Below, piece after piece: positions 10,205 through 22,050 of a DNA stretch of 64,000 nt. The notes under the pieces were generated by a model that saw nothing but the letters and a program-made list of their open reading frames with translations, was not told the origin of the DNA and did no database searches. Location: the NCBI GenBank assembly GCA_029204225.1, contig CM055097.1, forward strand, positions 6,345,676-6,409,675, written 5' to 3'. This stretch comes from Diphasiastrum complanatum. Its lineage: Eukaryota; Streptophyta; Lycopodiopsida; Lycopodiales; Lycopodiaceae. The position numbers were made by a program, and so were the translations under genes. How positions within the stretch are numbered: position 1 is the stretch's first letter; each line of letters opens with the position of its first letter.

Positions 10205-13200
10205 ATGGCATCTATAAATGCATATCTTTTGGATACTAATGAAAGGCTCAACAAAACTAACTATTCCATATGGAAAGTTAGAATGGAATCCATCATGATC
10301 ATGCAAGATCTGATGGAAATTGTAAATGATAAGGAGGGTGAACCTATTCATCCTCAAGAAAAAGCCAAATACATCAAGAGGTGCAATGTTGCACTACATT
10401 GCATAAAAATGAATGTTGCAAATGAACTCTTAAGAGAGGTAGGAGATTGCACTTCGGCTCAAGATGCTTGGAAGACTTTGCAAAAGTTCTATGAATCCAA
10501 GAACCAAACTAGAATGTTAGCTTTGAAGAATCAAATCTATAGAAGCTATCAAAAGAAAGGAGAGAGTGCACATACCTTTTTCCTAAGAGTAAAGGAATTG
10601 AACAAAGAGCTAGCCTTCATAGGTGATCCTATCAAGGATGAAGAGCTTGTTCTTAAGCTTTGAATTTGACAATTTAGTTCAGGGATATGCAATTATGGGT
10701 AAGCTTCCCATACTTGAAGAACTCCAAGGCACACTCATGGCCGAGGAATCAAGAAGGAGCCAAATGCAAAAGAGGATGGATAGGCTTTCCATCCAAGGTG
10801 GAGATGACCAAGCTCTCTTCACCAAAGGCAAAGGCAAGTCCAAAGGCAAAGGATCAACATTCAAGAAGTCTACAAAGCTTGAGGATCAAGAAGGACCCTC
10901 AAAGGCATCTCCATCAACCACCAAAGTCAAGAAGGACAAATCAAAGGTGAAGTGCTACTATTGTAGCAAGATGGGGCATTATGCCTCAGAATGCCTCAAG
11001 AGGAAGCAAGATCAAAGCCAAGCCAACATGAGCAAAGAGGAGGAGGAGGAGAGTTCACATGAGGACTCTCTCATGATGTCCATATTTTTTTCAACAAGCT
11101 TCAAAGGAGAAGATCCTTGGTGGATTGACTCGGGTGCTAGTTCACACATGACTAGTAAAAGAGAGTTTTTCTCTTCTCTCTTATCTTATGATGGACCTAT
11201 AAAGTCTATCTATACAGCAAATGATGAAGCTTGTAAGATTGAAGGAGTTGGTAGCATTCTCCTTTGCTTAGGATCTTCCAAAAAGATCAACATAGAAGGT
11301 GTTTTGTACATTCCTACAGTAACAAAGAATCTACTAAGTGTTGGCCAAATGGTAGACAATGGTTTCAATGTTGACTTTGCTTCAAATGAATGTTTCATCA
11401 AGAAGAAGGGTAAGATAGTGGCTAAGGGCACTAGACTTGGCAAACTTTATAAGTTGGATGCATTTGTGGATACTAATGTTGTCATGTTGGCCGAGAAGAG
11501 CAAGATATCTACCTTTACTTTATGGCACAAAAGACTTGGACATGTCAACTCGGGTTTCATGGAGGCTATGATCAAGGAGGAGTATGATTTAGGCCTACCA
11601 AGGTCTATTGGGAAGGAAGACAAGGTTTGTGAAGCTTGTGCCTTATCCAAGGCACATAAGAGGGTGTTTCCTAACTCCATCACAAAGTCATCTCATCCTC
11701 TTGAACTCATACACTCGGATGTGCACATTGCTAGCACCAAATCTAATGGAGGTTCATCCATGTTTTTAACCTTCATTGATGACTACTCAAGATATTGTTG
11801 GGTGTTCTTACTTTCCTTCAAGTCTCAAGTATTTGATACTTTTGTAAAGTTCAAGTTGTTTGTGGAAAAGCATCAAGATTCTTAGAAGTGACAATGGTGG
11901 AGAATTCATCTCCAATGAGTTCAAGGCCTTTTGTGAGGAGGAAGGGATCAAGAAAGAGACTTCTTGTCCTTACACTCCTCAATAAAATGGAGTTGCTAAA
12001 AGAAGGAATAGAACATTATGTGAATGTTCTAAGGCTTTAAGATTAGATGCTTGTTTGCCCAAATCCTTTTGGGGTGAGTCTCTTGTATGTGCAAACTACT
12101 TGATGAATAGGGTGTCTTGCAAAGCAATTGAAGGCAAAACTCCTTATGAGATATTGTATGGAAAGAAACCCAATCTTAATCACTTGAAAGTTTTTGGGTG
12201 TATATTTTATGTGCATGTGCCATTGGAAACAAGAACCAAGGAGGATCCATTTTCCACAAGAGGGATCATGCTTGGATATGCAAGCTCAATCAAGGGCTAC
12301 AAAGTCTATCTCCCATCCTTGAACAAATTCGTTGTTTCAAGAGATGTTATCTTTGATGAACATCATATGCATATTCTTGAAGAAGGCTCAAGTGCTTTAA
12401 CAATCAAGAAGAAGATGGCCAAGGAGCAAGATCTTGGTTTTGAGGAGGAGCTCATGGAGGAGCAAGCACCAAACCCACCTATCACACCAAGGAGATCTTC
12501 AAGGGCAAAAGTGGAGCCATCAAGGCTCACATGTCAAGGCAAAGGACAGCAAGTTGAGGGTATCTCATCCACTTCTTATGCTTTATCTAGTTTTGAAGAA
12601 CCATCTAATGTTGAAGATGCATTGAACTCCAAAAAATGGTATAAAGCTATGTTGGATGAGTATGATGCCTTGATTGAGAATGAAACTTGGTTGCTTGTTG
12701 AGAGACCTCAAAGAAATGTAATAGGATGCAAGTGGGTCTTCAATCTTAAGTTGAATGCAAACGGGAGTGTTAACAAACATAAAGCAAGATTAGTTGCAAA
12801 AGGTTATGCTCAAGAGAGAGGGATAGACTATGAGAAAACTTTTGCACCCGTGGCCAAGATGGTCACAATAAGGCTAATCATTGCACTTGCATCACATTTT
12901 GGATGGATCCTATGTCAAATGAATGTCTCTAATGCTTTCTTGAATGGTTTTTTGGAAGAGGATATCTATATGGAGCAGCCACAAGGGTTCATCAAGCATG
13001 GAATGGAGAACAAAGTATGCCATCTCCAAAGAAGCATCTATGGCTTGAAGCAAGCCTCGAGATCTTGGAATTCAAGACTACATTGCTATCTTATTTCACT
13101 TTTTTTTGTTCAAAGTGAATATGATCCCACTCTTTACATTAAGTTTGATGATGTTGGTATTGTACTTTTACTCATTTATGTAGATGACATCATCATTAGT

Positions 13201-14142
13201 GAAAATAGTGTTGATGGTATTGAAAAAATCAAGATAGATCTATCCTTAGAGTTCAAGATGGTAGATCTAGGGTGTCTTCACTTCATCTTAGGCATAGAAG
13301 TACTTAGAGGGTCTGATTTTATCTTTATAAGTCAAGTAAACTATGCTCAGAGTCTTTTGAAGAAGTTTAAGATGGAAGTATGCAAAAGTGTTGACACACC
13401 AATGGAGCAAGATGTAAAAGTGCCAAATGAAGATGATGAAAGATCCTTCATGGACATCACTTTGTTTAGGCAACTTATAGGCTCCTTAATGTGGATCACT
13501 ATAAATAGACCATATCTTAGCTTTAGTGTATGTAAGTTGAGCCAATCCATGCAAAAGCCATTGAATATCCATTGGAAAAAGGCTAAGAGGATTCTAAGAT
13601 ACATCTCGGGTACATTGGATTTTGGGATTCTATATAGAGGAGATGTGATTAACCTTCATGCATTTAGTGATTCAGATTTTGCAGGGGACAAGAGGGATAG
13701 AAAAGCAACAAGTGCCTATTCAACTTTCATATGAGAAGGTGTGTTTTCATGGCTTTCAAAAAAGCAAGAAACTATATCTCTACCTTCAACCGAGGCCGAG
13801 TACAAAGCTTTGACAACCACTACAAAAGAGGTACTTTGGATCAAGAGATTATTGGTGGAGATAAAGATCATGGATTCAGAGGAGGTACCAATCATCTACA
13901 ATGACAATATATCAGCCCAACACCTTGCATCTAACCCAATCTTCCATGCAAGATCTAAGCATATTGAGATATGCCATCAATTTGTGAGAGAAATGGTGCA
14001 AGCCAAGGAGATTGCTTTGGAGCATGTTCCAAGAAATGAATGTGTAGCTGATCTACTTACTAAACCACTTCAAAAGACACCTTTTATGAAGTTCAGATCA
14101 TCACTTGGAGTGATTAGTAAATCAATGATTGAACCAAGCTAG
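10205..14142 (+). pseudogene. Copia-2 gag-pol polyprotein, nearly complete but disrupted
   Basis: ATG 10205 opens gag (MASINAYLLDTNERL, NYSIWKVRMES). Gag shifts frame near 10657. The zinc knuckle CYYCSKMGHYASEC is at about 10952-10993 (CX2CX4HX4C). Protease DSGASSH is near 11130. Integrase has the WHKRLGH...CEAC zinc site, HSDVH and RSDNGGEF, then NGVAKRRN, where the catalytic Glu is Lys (11998-12000). A frameshift lies near 11870 and a TAA stop at 11983-11985. RT has YVDD at 13177-13188 (intact). RNase H shows SDSDFAGD, STEAEYKA, YNDN and VADLLTKPL, with a TGA at 13732-13734. The polyprotein ends at 14142. Total about 1310 codons, normal for copia. Confidence 0.95.
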
Positions 14143-14153
14143 ATAGTGAGGAG
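14139..14153 (+). promoter_or_regulatory. Copia-2 polypurine tract
   Basis: Purine-rich 'ctagatagtgaggag' abuts the 3' LTR start and overlaps the polyprotein stop codon. This is the expected position for plus-strand priming. Confidence 0.75.
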
Positions 14154-14835
14154 TGTTAGAAATTCACAATTCTAGCTTGACTAGTTTTGGTCATATGACT
14201 TGTAAATAGTTAGATGGTCATGATGTGGCTTGTCACACGTGCCAAATAGCATAGGATTCCATTCATAAGGATGTTCTCAAGTAGACCTAAGTGTTAGAAC
14301 CTTTGGAATGAGTCCAAATTATGCTTAGATACAAGAGAGAAAAAATAGGAGCTATTTTTGGTAATTTTTGCATTGTTGAGGGATCTCCAAGATTCCAACC
14401 CTAAATTGGTAGGGATGAAAGATCCACCAAAATTAGCATTAGGGATAGGTTTAGGGCTACTCATACCTGCCCAAAACCGTGATGGATCATGTATATATAG
14501 GTGATGATATCTCACCAAAATCAATCAAGCAATTTCATGATTTTTCTCTCATAATGGTGCAATTGCTCTCTATGTTCATAATTGTTTGAGTACTTGTGAT
14601 TACTAATGATTATAGGATTGAATGTAGGTCTGGTGTACAGTACTCAGACTGTGGGAGGCTGTACTTTCACATGTGTCAAAACTTTTTCAAGGATTTGGGC
14701 CATTTAGTGAGGTTCAAGCATAGATTTTTGATGGATTTTGATGGTTCAACTTGTGCTAATCTTATGAAATCATAATCTATTGTTTCCCTCATTATTTCAA
14801 GTGTTTGAGGATCCTTATTTGCTATAATTTTTACA
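14154..14835 (+). repeat. Copia-2 3' LTR
   Basis: 682 bp, the same length as the 5' LTR, with about 16 differences by eye. TATA at 14492-14499 and CACGTG at 14236-14241. The TSD gaatc follows at 14836-14840, after which Copia-1 resumes. Confidence 0.95.
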
Positions 14836-14840
14836 GAATC

Positions 14841-16454
14841 TTTCCAAGGAGATCAAGCCATGTGAGGCTTGTACAATTGCAAAATCACACAAGAAATCAT
14901 ATCAAAGGTCCTCCATCAAGAGCACACATCCTTTGGAGTTGATACACTTAGATGTGCACTTCTCATCATCCAAAAGCAAGGGAGGAGCCATTTGCTTTGT
15001 GACATTTATTGATTATTTCACAAGATATACATGGTTATATCTTCTTACTTCTAAAGCTATAGTGTATGATCACTTTCTTATATTCAAAGCATATATAGAG
15101 AATCAATTTTCATTGAAGATCAAGGCTTTGAGGTGTTATGGAGGAGGAGAGTACATCTCCAACAAATTCCATGACCATTGTGAGCAAGAAGACATAAAGA
15201 GGGAGTTTTCTTGTGTTTACTCACCATCTCAAAATGGAGTGGCCGAGAGAAAGAATAGGTCCTTATGTGAGTGTGCAAAAGCCATAAGGATTGAAGCATA
15301 TTTTTCTAAAGATTTTTGGAGAGAGGCTATAACTTGTGAAAATTATCTTTGCAATAGGCTCCCACATCTTGCTCTTGAAGGAAGGACACCATATGAGGTC
15401 TTATTCAAAAAAAAGCCTAAGGTTGATCAACTTAGAGTATTTGGCACTATTTGCTTTGCACACATTCCCTTGGAAACAAGGAAGAAAGATGATCCATGCT
15501 CTAACAAAGGGATCATGGTTGGATATTCATCCACAAAAATGGCTTATAGAATCTTTGTACTCTCTACTTTACAAGTGATTGAAAGTAGAGATGTAATATT
15601 TCATGAAGATCAACATCCATCACTTGAAAGGGCCAAGATCAAGTTACCTCAAGATCCATCACCAAATATCACTTTTGAAGACAATCAAGATATGTTGGGG
15701 TCGAGATTTGAGGAGGAGTCTCCTCAGGTTTTCACACCTAGGAGGCATCAAGAGATAGATCCGAGCCTAAGAGGCTTTCCTATGTTGACAAAGGCAAACA
15801 AGTGAATCTTGAGCTATTGTGTGCACAAGTTGAGCTAATCTATGCAAGATCCAAAGATCCATCATTGGAAGATGGCCAAGAGGATGCTAAGGTACATATC
15901 TTTATCACATAATTATGGTCTACTTTACAAGAGTGAAGATTTATCCATTATGGGCTACTCGGATTTGGACTTTGCAAGTGATAAGGTGGATCAAAAGTCC
16001 ACAAGTGCATACACTATCTTTTTTGGAGGAAATCTCATATCTTGGCTTTCCAAAAAGCAAGATATACTATCTCTCTTTCTTCTTGTGAGACTGAGTATAA
16101 AGCACTCACTACATCAACAAACGAAGTGCTTTGGATTAAGAGGATTTTATTGGAGCTAAAGTGCATCAAAGAGGAGGAGCTACCATTGGTATATTGTGAT
16201 AATGTCTCGGCCCAAGCCCTTGCCAATAATCTAATATTCTATGCAAGGAACAAGCACATAGAAGTGGCACACCACTTTGTGAGAGAAAAGCTTATTGGAG
16301 GAGAGATCCATTTGGAGCATATTGATTCATCATCTTGTATTGCTGATTTACTCACCAAGCCTCTACTGAAGAGTTCCTTCATCAAACATAAATCCAAACT
16401 TGGAATGATTCCAAGATCCATGCCTTTTTAGATTAGATATCTTTTTAGGAGGAA
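14841..16454 (+). pseudogene. Copia-1 integrase, linker and RNase H (right part); RT core deleted
   Basis: Resumes with the zinc-binding Cys pair (CEACTIAKSH). Integrase follows with LIHLDVHF, then RCYGGGEY, where the second catalytic Asp is Tyr (15137-15139), and an intact NGVAERKN. The linker RFEEESPQVFTPRR follows. Between about 15805 and 15830 the sequence jumps from the linker to the VHKLSQSMQ-type end of RT. Compared with Copia-6 (43100-44060) close to 960 bp, including YVDD, are gone. RNase H then follows in two frames (SDLDFASD, ETEYKAL, YCDNVSA, IADLLTKPL) to a TAG at about 16429. Confidence 0.92.
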
Positions 16455-17171
16455 TGCAAAAATTACAATAATTTATCTATCTTAGCTTTATGGGGTTCAT
16501 GACAAGGTTTATTTGTCAAGCTCCTAGGTGTTATAAGTGGATATTTGGCATTTATTGGTAAAAAGTCAAGACAAAGTGTTTCTAGTTGATTAGACCAAAA
16601 GTCAAGGATGACAAACTCGAGCTAGTTAGGTTGCTTACACATGTCAAGATTAGGTTTGATGAGTGATGCACCCTATGTGGTGGAAAAAGTCAAAGGGTCC
16701 AATCATAAGTGAAAGATGTGTTGTGAGGGTCCAATCAAAAGTGATGGATGTTGCATCACATCCAATAGATTAGAGAGGCTATGTTTAAGGGGTCCAATAG
16801 GACTAAGGCATGGATCTCCATGAGTTAATATGTACTCTCATTACCAATCATAATCTAATTTGAGCTTTTGAATCAATTGTGAAATCAATCAATTTTGCTT
16901 GTATTTTCTTCTCTCTCTACTTGAGAGCAAATTACACTATTCTCTCTCTACCCGAGGAGAGGAGCTTAATTTGTGTTAGTTTTTTCATGATGTGCTTTTT
17001 TCACGTGTGAAACTACTTTGGTTATCAATCTATGAATCTATCTTTGTCTCTTGCCTTAGATTTTTGACATAGATCTTGGATTTCAATCTAGTGTTGATCT
17101 AAAGTGCAAAAGCTTTGCTTAGGAGATCATTCTCACACATTAGGGCATTCTCACACATGTGATTTTCACAT
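16455..17171 (+). repeat. Copia-1 3' LTR
   Basis: Begins with TG after the purine-rich 'aggaggaa' and shares long blocks with 796-1513. A CACGTG box lies at 17002-17007. The right end is uncertain because the LTR merges into a TG-rich tract. No TSD could be assigned. Confidence 0.75.
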
Positions 17172-17178
17172 ATGTGTT

Positions 17179-17200
17179 TGTGTGTGTGTGTGTGTGTGTG
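17179..17200. repeat. (TG)n microsatellite
   Basis: About eleven TG dinucleotides in a row at the end of the Copia-1 3' LTR. Confidence 0.95.
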
Positions 17201-17289
17201 CATTTTTCATTGATTTAAAATTTAAGGTAATAGATAAATAGATAGTGTTTGATAGTAATTAAATGTTGTGAAGATTATTAAAATATTAC

Positions 17290-17979
17290 CTTAAAAAAAT
17301 CTCTAGTTTGGGGCCATGTCCATGGTTATTTCCACTATATTTCATGTTGTACATAAAAGGTATGTGAATTGAGCACATAACCTTCTAGTATAGGTCGGAT
17401 TTGAGTTAGGTAGATTCAATTTTGATGACATGCAGTAGTTTAGATAGCATGCAATGTCATACTATATGCATGCAAGCCACATGCAAAGTGGTTTCTGTGA
17501 TCTACACATGTCTAGGCAGTTTTGTGAGTTGACATGCAGTACATGCAACATCCATGCATGCAGCTACTTATGTGGATCTCTGATAGGTGAATTAGTTCAG
17601 TTAAGTGGACTTTCCATACAACTCCACTGTAGGAATTCGAGTCTCTCTCATGTAGGGAAAGCTTGGCATGTTTTGCCATATTGTGAATAATGAGATTTTG
17701 GTGTTTTGGACTCAATCTCTCTCTATCCGAGTCTTCCATCATTGATTTTCTCTCTCTACCTAAGAGCAGGCTGTTTTTCCCATACTGAGCACTTAGAGTT
17801 ATTTTTGACATTCAATTCTCATAGTGAGAAGTTAGATTTTTTCATCAGATGTATGCCATTGTGCTCTTGTCATAGATTTTTCAAGTATACTATTCTCTAA
17901 TCAATCTTGTGCAATCACAACACCTCAGTAACATCCTGTAGGGTGTGTGGTGAAGTTCACACGTGCTAAAAACTTCACA
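17290..17979 (+). repeat. Copia-3 5' LTR (left end uncertain)
   Basis: The right end is fixed by the primer-binding site at 17980. The left boundary is a guess because no second LTR is present. It holds eight CATGCA boxes within 17429-17562 and CACGTG at 17960-17965, close to the LTR end. Confidence 0.6.
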
Positions 17980-17992
17980 TGGTATCAGAGCT
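17980..17992 (+). promoter_or_regulatory. Copia-3 primer-binding site
   Basis: TGGTATCAGAGCT, a canonical initiator-Met tRNA complement with one difference at the last base, directly after the LTR end 'ttcaca'. Confidence 0.93.
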
Positions 17993-18751
17993 TCATGCTT
18001 TGAAGAGGTGAGGGTGTATACATCAGATCTTTAGTGCTTTTGCTTGCAGGAACTCGGATTTGGGAGAGCGATGCAAACTCGCTAAGAGACAAGCTATTTG
18101 TGGATTATAAGTGGATCAAAACGAGCCTGATCTGCTCCAGCAGTACCCTATACGGATAGAGAGCTCACACGTGTGAAATCAGCCCTCATTAATGAGTGCT
18201 ACTTCTCTAGATTTGATCCAAATTTGATGTTCTATAGCTTGTTGGATAGGTATTGAAGAGTAGAATGTGTTGCTCATGTTCCTAAATCAATTTGATTTGT
18301 TTTTAGAAGAGTTTTAGACAATCAGAGAGTCTGAGAGAGTACTCAACTCCTGGGATATGCCAAAGTGAACACACATCAGTTCTTTTCAACATATTCATCA
18401 ATGATCACTGTCAATCAAGTAGAATTGGATAGAAGTGAGTGTTCTGAGGTCTTAGACTTTTCATTTCAAAAAATTACTGTGTTTGAGTTGAAAGTAAGTT
18501 CCTAGAGAGTTTATCAGTACTTTGAAACTCGTGGGAGAGATATACTTCTTACTTGCATGTGCTTCTGTTTTGTGACTGATGCAAGATCCAAATTCAAGAT
18601 AGATTGATTTTCTGTGTTGAGAATTTGTTCTCACATCTCTTGCTAGATTTCATAGGTTGGATCAACATCAGTGTTAGATCCTAGATTGAGATAGTAAGCA
18701 ACATCCTTTCAACTCCATTTTCTATCATTACTAGAATTTCTCATACAGAAG
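17993..18751 (+). other. Copia-3 untranslated leader
   Basis: About 760 bp without a coding frame before the presumed gag ATG. It contains a TCACACGTGTGA palindrome (CACGTG at 18168-18173) of the kind also found at LTR ends in this window. Confidence 0.65.
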
Positions 18752-20517
18752 ATGTCTTCATCTGGTTCACATTTCTTAGAGCATAGTGAGAATTAACATC
18801 TTCCAATTATGCATTGTGGAAGATCAGAATGGAATCATTATTGATTCTACAAGATGTAATGAATATTGTGAGTGGAGCTGAAGAAGAACCTGCTGCACCT
18901 AATGAAGCTGTAGCATTTCACAAAAGAACCAGAATTGCCCTTCATTTCATAAAAATGAATGTAACCAATGAAGTGTTAAGAAAGATCAGTACACCACTGC
19001 CAAGGAAGCTTGGGATACTCTAAAAACAATCTATGAAATCAAGAATACTTGTAGATTGCTTACACATAGAAACCAAATATTTCTAAGTTATCAGAGAGTA
19101 GATGAGAGTGCTTCATCATATGTCATGAGAGTTAAGGATCTTCATCAAGAGTTAGCTGGTATTGATGATGCTCTTAAGAACAGTGAACTTGTTCAAGTAG
19201 TCCTAAATGGACTTAGAGATGAGTTTGACAATATTGTGCAGACTTATGTTGTCAGGGAGGATCTTCCATCCTTGGAGACACTACAAGGTGTTCTCATTGC
19301 TAAAGAAAGCAGGCAAGAGAACAAGATGCTGAGGATCAACAGATTTTCATTGAAAGATGGTGGAGATGACAAAGCACTCTTCATCAGAGACAATTCAAGA
19401 GGCAAGAGCAAAGGAAAACAACACTTCAAGAAGGACAAATCCAAAGAAGGTGGTGAGGATCAGTGCTCACAAGCTACAACATCCAGTGACAAGAAGAAGC
19501 TGTCAAAGATCAAGTGTTTTTTATGTGGCAAGAAAGGACACTATGCTACAAACTGTTTCAAGAAGAAGAACCAATCTAAGCAAGCTAACCTTACTAATGA
19601 GGATGAGTGTGAGGGTGTTGAGAGTGAAAGAGAAGATTCATTAATGATGTCTACTTTTTCATCTTTTCTTTTTAAGAATGAAGAAGTCTGGTGGATAGAT
19701 AGTGGAGCTAGTTCCCATATGTCTAGTTCTAGGAACTCTTTCACTAATCTCATGCCATATCTAGGTGCAAAAAGATCAATCTATACTGCTAATGATGTAG
19801 AGTGTAGAATTGAAGGAATAGGCAGTATTCCACTACATGCATTATCATCAAAATCTTTTTACTTACATGATGTACTGTATGTACCTAGACTAACTAAGTA
19901 TCTCTTAGTGTAGGACAGCTGTTTAATAGTGGATTGGATGTCAAGTTTCAAGTTGACAAGTGAATAATCTTAAGAGAAAATGAAGTTATTGCTAGAGGGT
20001 CTAGAATTGGTAAGTTGTACAAACTAGATTCTAGGGAGAGTGCTAACATTTCAGATATTGCTTATGAGACCAAGGTTCTTCAGGAGAATCTATGGCACAA
20101 GAGATTGGGTCATTCCAATTTCAAAGCCATGCAATCTATGGTCAAGGAATTAGGAAAAGTTGTTGGACTACCAAAGACACTGTCAAAGGAGCTTCTACCT
20201 TGTGAAGCTTGTGTGTTGGCAAAATCACACAGAAGGCCTTTTCCTAGATCAAGCATCAAAACAAAGCAACCATTTGAACTAGTGCACTCTTGATGTTCAT
20301 TTCTCCTCAACTAAGAGCAAAGGAGGAGGAGCAAACTGCTTTGTTTCCTTTGTAGATGATTATACAAGATATTCTTGGATCTATAAGCTGTCTTCAAAAG
20401 CCATGGTCTATGATGTTTTTCTTACTTTCAAAGCTTATGTAGAAAAGCAGTTTTCTTTCAAATTGAAAGCTTTGAGAAGTGATAGTGGAGGAGAATACAC
20501 TTCAAAGCTTTTACCGA
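18752..20517 (+). pseudogene. Copia-3 gag-protease-integrase fragment, truncated in the integrase
   Basis: The presumed ATG at 18752 is followed by an early frameshift. Gag then reads YALWKIRMESLLILQDVMNIV, with another shift near 19010. Visible are the zinc knuckle CFLCGKKGHYATNC (about 19517-19558), protease WWIDSGASSHMSS (about 19690), a frameshift near 19912, and the integrase zinc site (LWHKRLGH...CEAC). A one-base insertion near 20288 breaks LVHSDVHF. The sequence ends right after the second catalytic Asp block (RSDSGGEY) at about 20517, where unrelated GC-rich DNA begins. RT, RNase H and the 3' LTR are missing. Confidence 0.9.
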
Positions 20518-21585
20518 ACACTGAAACCCAGAAGGTAATCAGAGTCAGTTTGAGGAAAATCCCACTTTATTGATAAATCTGAGAAGGTTAAATTTCAAGT
20601 GTGTGACCGACCCTAGTCTCCGGGGCACTAGCATGCCAAGGCGAGAGCCATGACAACATTCCAGCAAGGGAGGCTGAGACTTGGTTGGAGCTCACTCTGA
20701 GTCGCAACCCGCACTCCCCTATAGTATTGTTGGGATTCGCCACCTCCCCTCATACCAAGTACTCTACCCAGGCTGGTAAAGCACATCTTCTCTCTCTAGG
20801 ATTTTCTCCCTTAGAAATTCATTTTCTCTCTCTAGAATTTATTGATCCCCAGGTTTCCTTTAATCATGCCTAGATCGTGTGAGGTGATTGCACATCGATC
20901 TGAGCTCTCTGGACTTCGCTAGAACCGATCAAAGATTTTCAGCCATAGAAACTTGGCACCGGTTGGATTCTGGTCACAGTGGCGCCGGCGCCGCCAGGAG
21001 CAGCAGGGGTGCTGCTGGCGCCGGGGACAATGCTGGCGCCGGTGGCGCTGGAAGTAAAGCTTGTAAAGGTAACTTTACAACACATGGCACCGGGTTGGAT
21101 CTCAATGTTGGTTTTCCGAACTTCAAGTTGGTTAAGTCTGATCGTTGTTGTTGGCGAGTTGGTTGCTTGTATGTCAAGTGGGTTTGGACGACAAGAGTTG
21201 AAAGTCGAGAAGCTAAGTATCGGTTCCTGACTCCCTTTGGGATGCCTGCGCTACAGCAGGCGCAGGTGGCATTGGGCAGAGTGGTGTCGGGCAGCTGCGG
21301 GTAGTAGTGACGCCAGGCAACCGCAGTCAGGGCGCCGAGAACCAACACGCCCAAGGACACACACATGTGAGATACGGGAAGAGATTGACTATATATTGCC
21401 TCTGAGAAATCCCATAAGGATGCTTATGGGATACATTTTGGTTGCCCGGACACGTGGCACCCGGGCAACCAATATTAAAAAAAAAAAGACTTGCAGGAGC
21501 AGATTACGCCTGGGACATGTGGGGATCAACGCACAATGTCGGGCGTAATCCCCTCCGTCCCAATAAGTGATGAGGGGAGGCAACA
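20518..21585 (-). repeat. GC-rich island with strong inverted repeats; candidate minus-strand solo LTR
   Basis: Base composition differs sharply from the surroundings. The minus strand shows a TATA-like AATATATAG at about 21388-21397 and AATAAA at 20566-20571, an LTR-like order. Perfect inverted repeats are: 10-bp arms at 21409-21418/21423-21432; 9-bp arms at 21441-21449/21461-21469 with CACGTG in the loop; 9-bp arms at 21502-21510/21542-21550. GGCGCCGG-type repeats occur at 20980-21050, and a 'tggcaccggttgg'-like stretch occurs twice. The segment truncates Copia-3 on its left. No second copy exists in the window, so the LTR reading is inference; a promoter island or other repeat is equally possible. 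Overlapping open frames in it are of the GC-rich kind and have no domain. Confidence 0.4.
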
Positions 21586-22050
21586 AAGAAACTCCAGTGA
21601 GCAGAGCATTCTAGGGAGGGGAAGTTTTGGTGTGATGTGCAGCACATACTAGCTCAGATCTTGATCAAGCCCTTGCTAGGAGCATTTCCAATGGCAGATT
21701 GAGTGAGACAGGCAACATAGTCAATAGTGACACTAGCGAAGTTCACGTGTCACTACAGTCGTTACAGGTACTGAAGCGTCCTGTTCATTTAGCCTATGTA
21801 CACACTTTGATCTATGTACACACCTGCTAATAATGTCAGTTTACGGGCCTTGCAATTTGTCATAAGGGGCTATTAAAAGCAAAGAGGTGACACAACTAGT
21901 GAAATCTAGTATTCAGATTGAACTTTTCTGAGAAATTTGAATGTTTGTAAATGAAAGATTTCATATGGTTTAGGTTTCTTTGAAGTCAATTAAACAATGC
22001 TACCTGTTTGCAGCAAAATGTTTGTTCGTGCCTTTAGGCTAAGGGGTTCA
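21586..22050. other. Spacer downstream of the FAF-like gene
   Basis: No open frame or repeat recognised. Probably the 3' flank or 3' UTR of the minus-strand gene at 22051-23846. Confidence 0.4.

Larger units (their letters stand above)
8712..14835 (+). mobile_element. Copia-2: full-length Ty1/copia retrotransposon inserted into Copia-1
   Basis: 6124 bp, bounded by two 682-bp LTRs with TG...CA ends and a gaatc TSD. Internal order is PBS, about 800-bp leader, gag, protease, integrase, RT, RNase H, PPT; integrase before RT is the copia order. The LTRs differ at roughly 16 positions by eye, so the insertion is fairly recent. Two frameshifts, two in-frame stops and an integrase active-site change make the polyprotein non-functional. 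It interrupts the integrase zinc-binding region of Copia-1, so it is the younger of the two. Confidence 0.97.

Noticed and set aside
17166-17200. TG repeat as a functional Z-DNA element
   Set aside because: An ordinary microsatellite at an LTR edge; nothing supports a function.
20888-21548. Overlapping open frames in the GC-rich island (both strands, Ala/Gly/Pro-rich)
   Set aside because: All frames are open because stops are rare in GC-rich DNA. They overlap each other and show no domain.
20518-21585. Endogenous pararetrovirus (caulimovirid) fragment
   Set aside because: Considered because of unusual composition, but no movement-protein, coat or RT motif is present; the LTR or island reading is kept as tentative.
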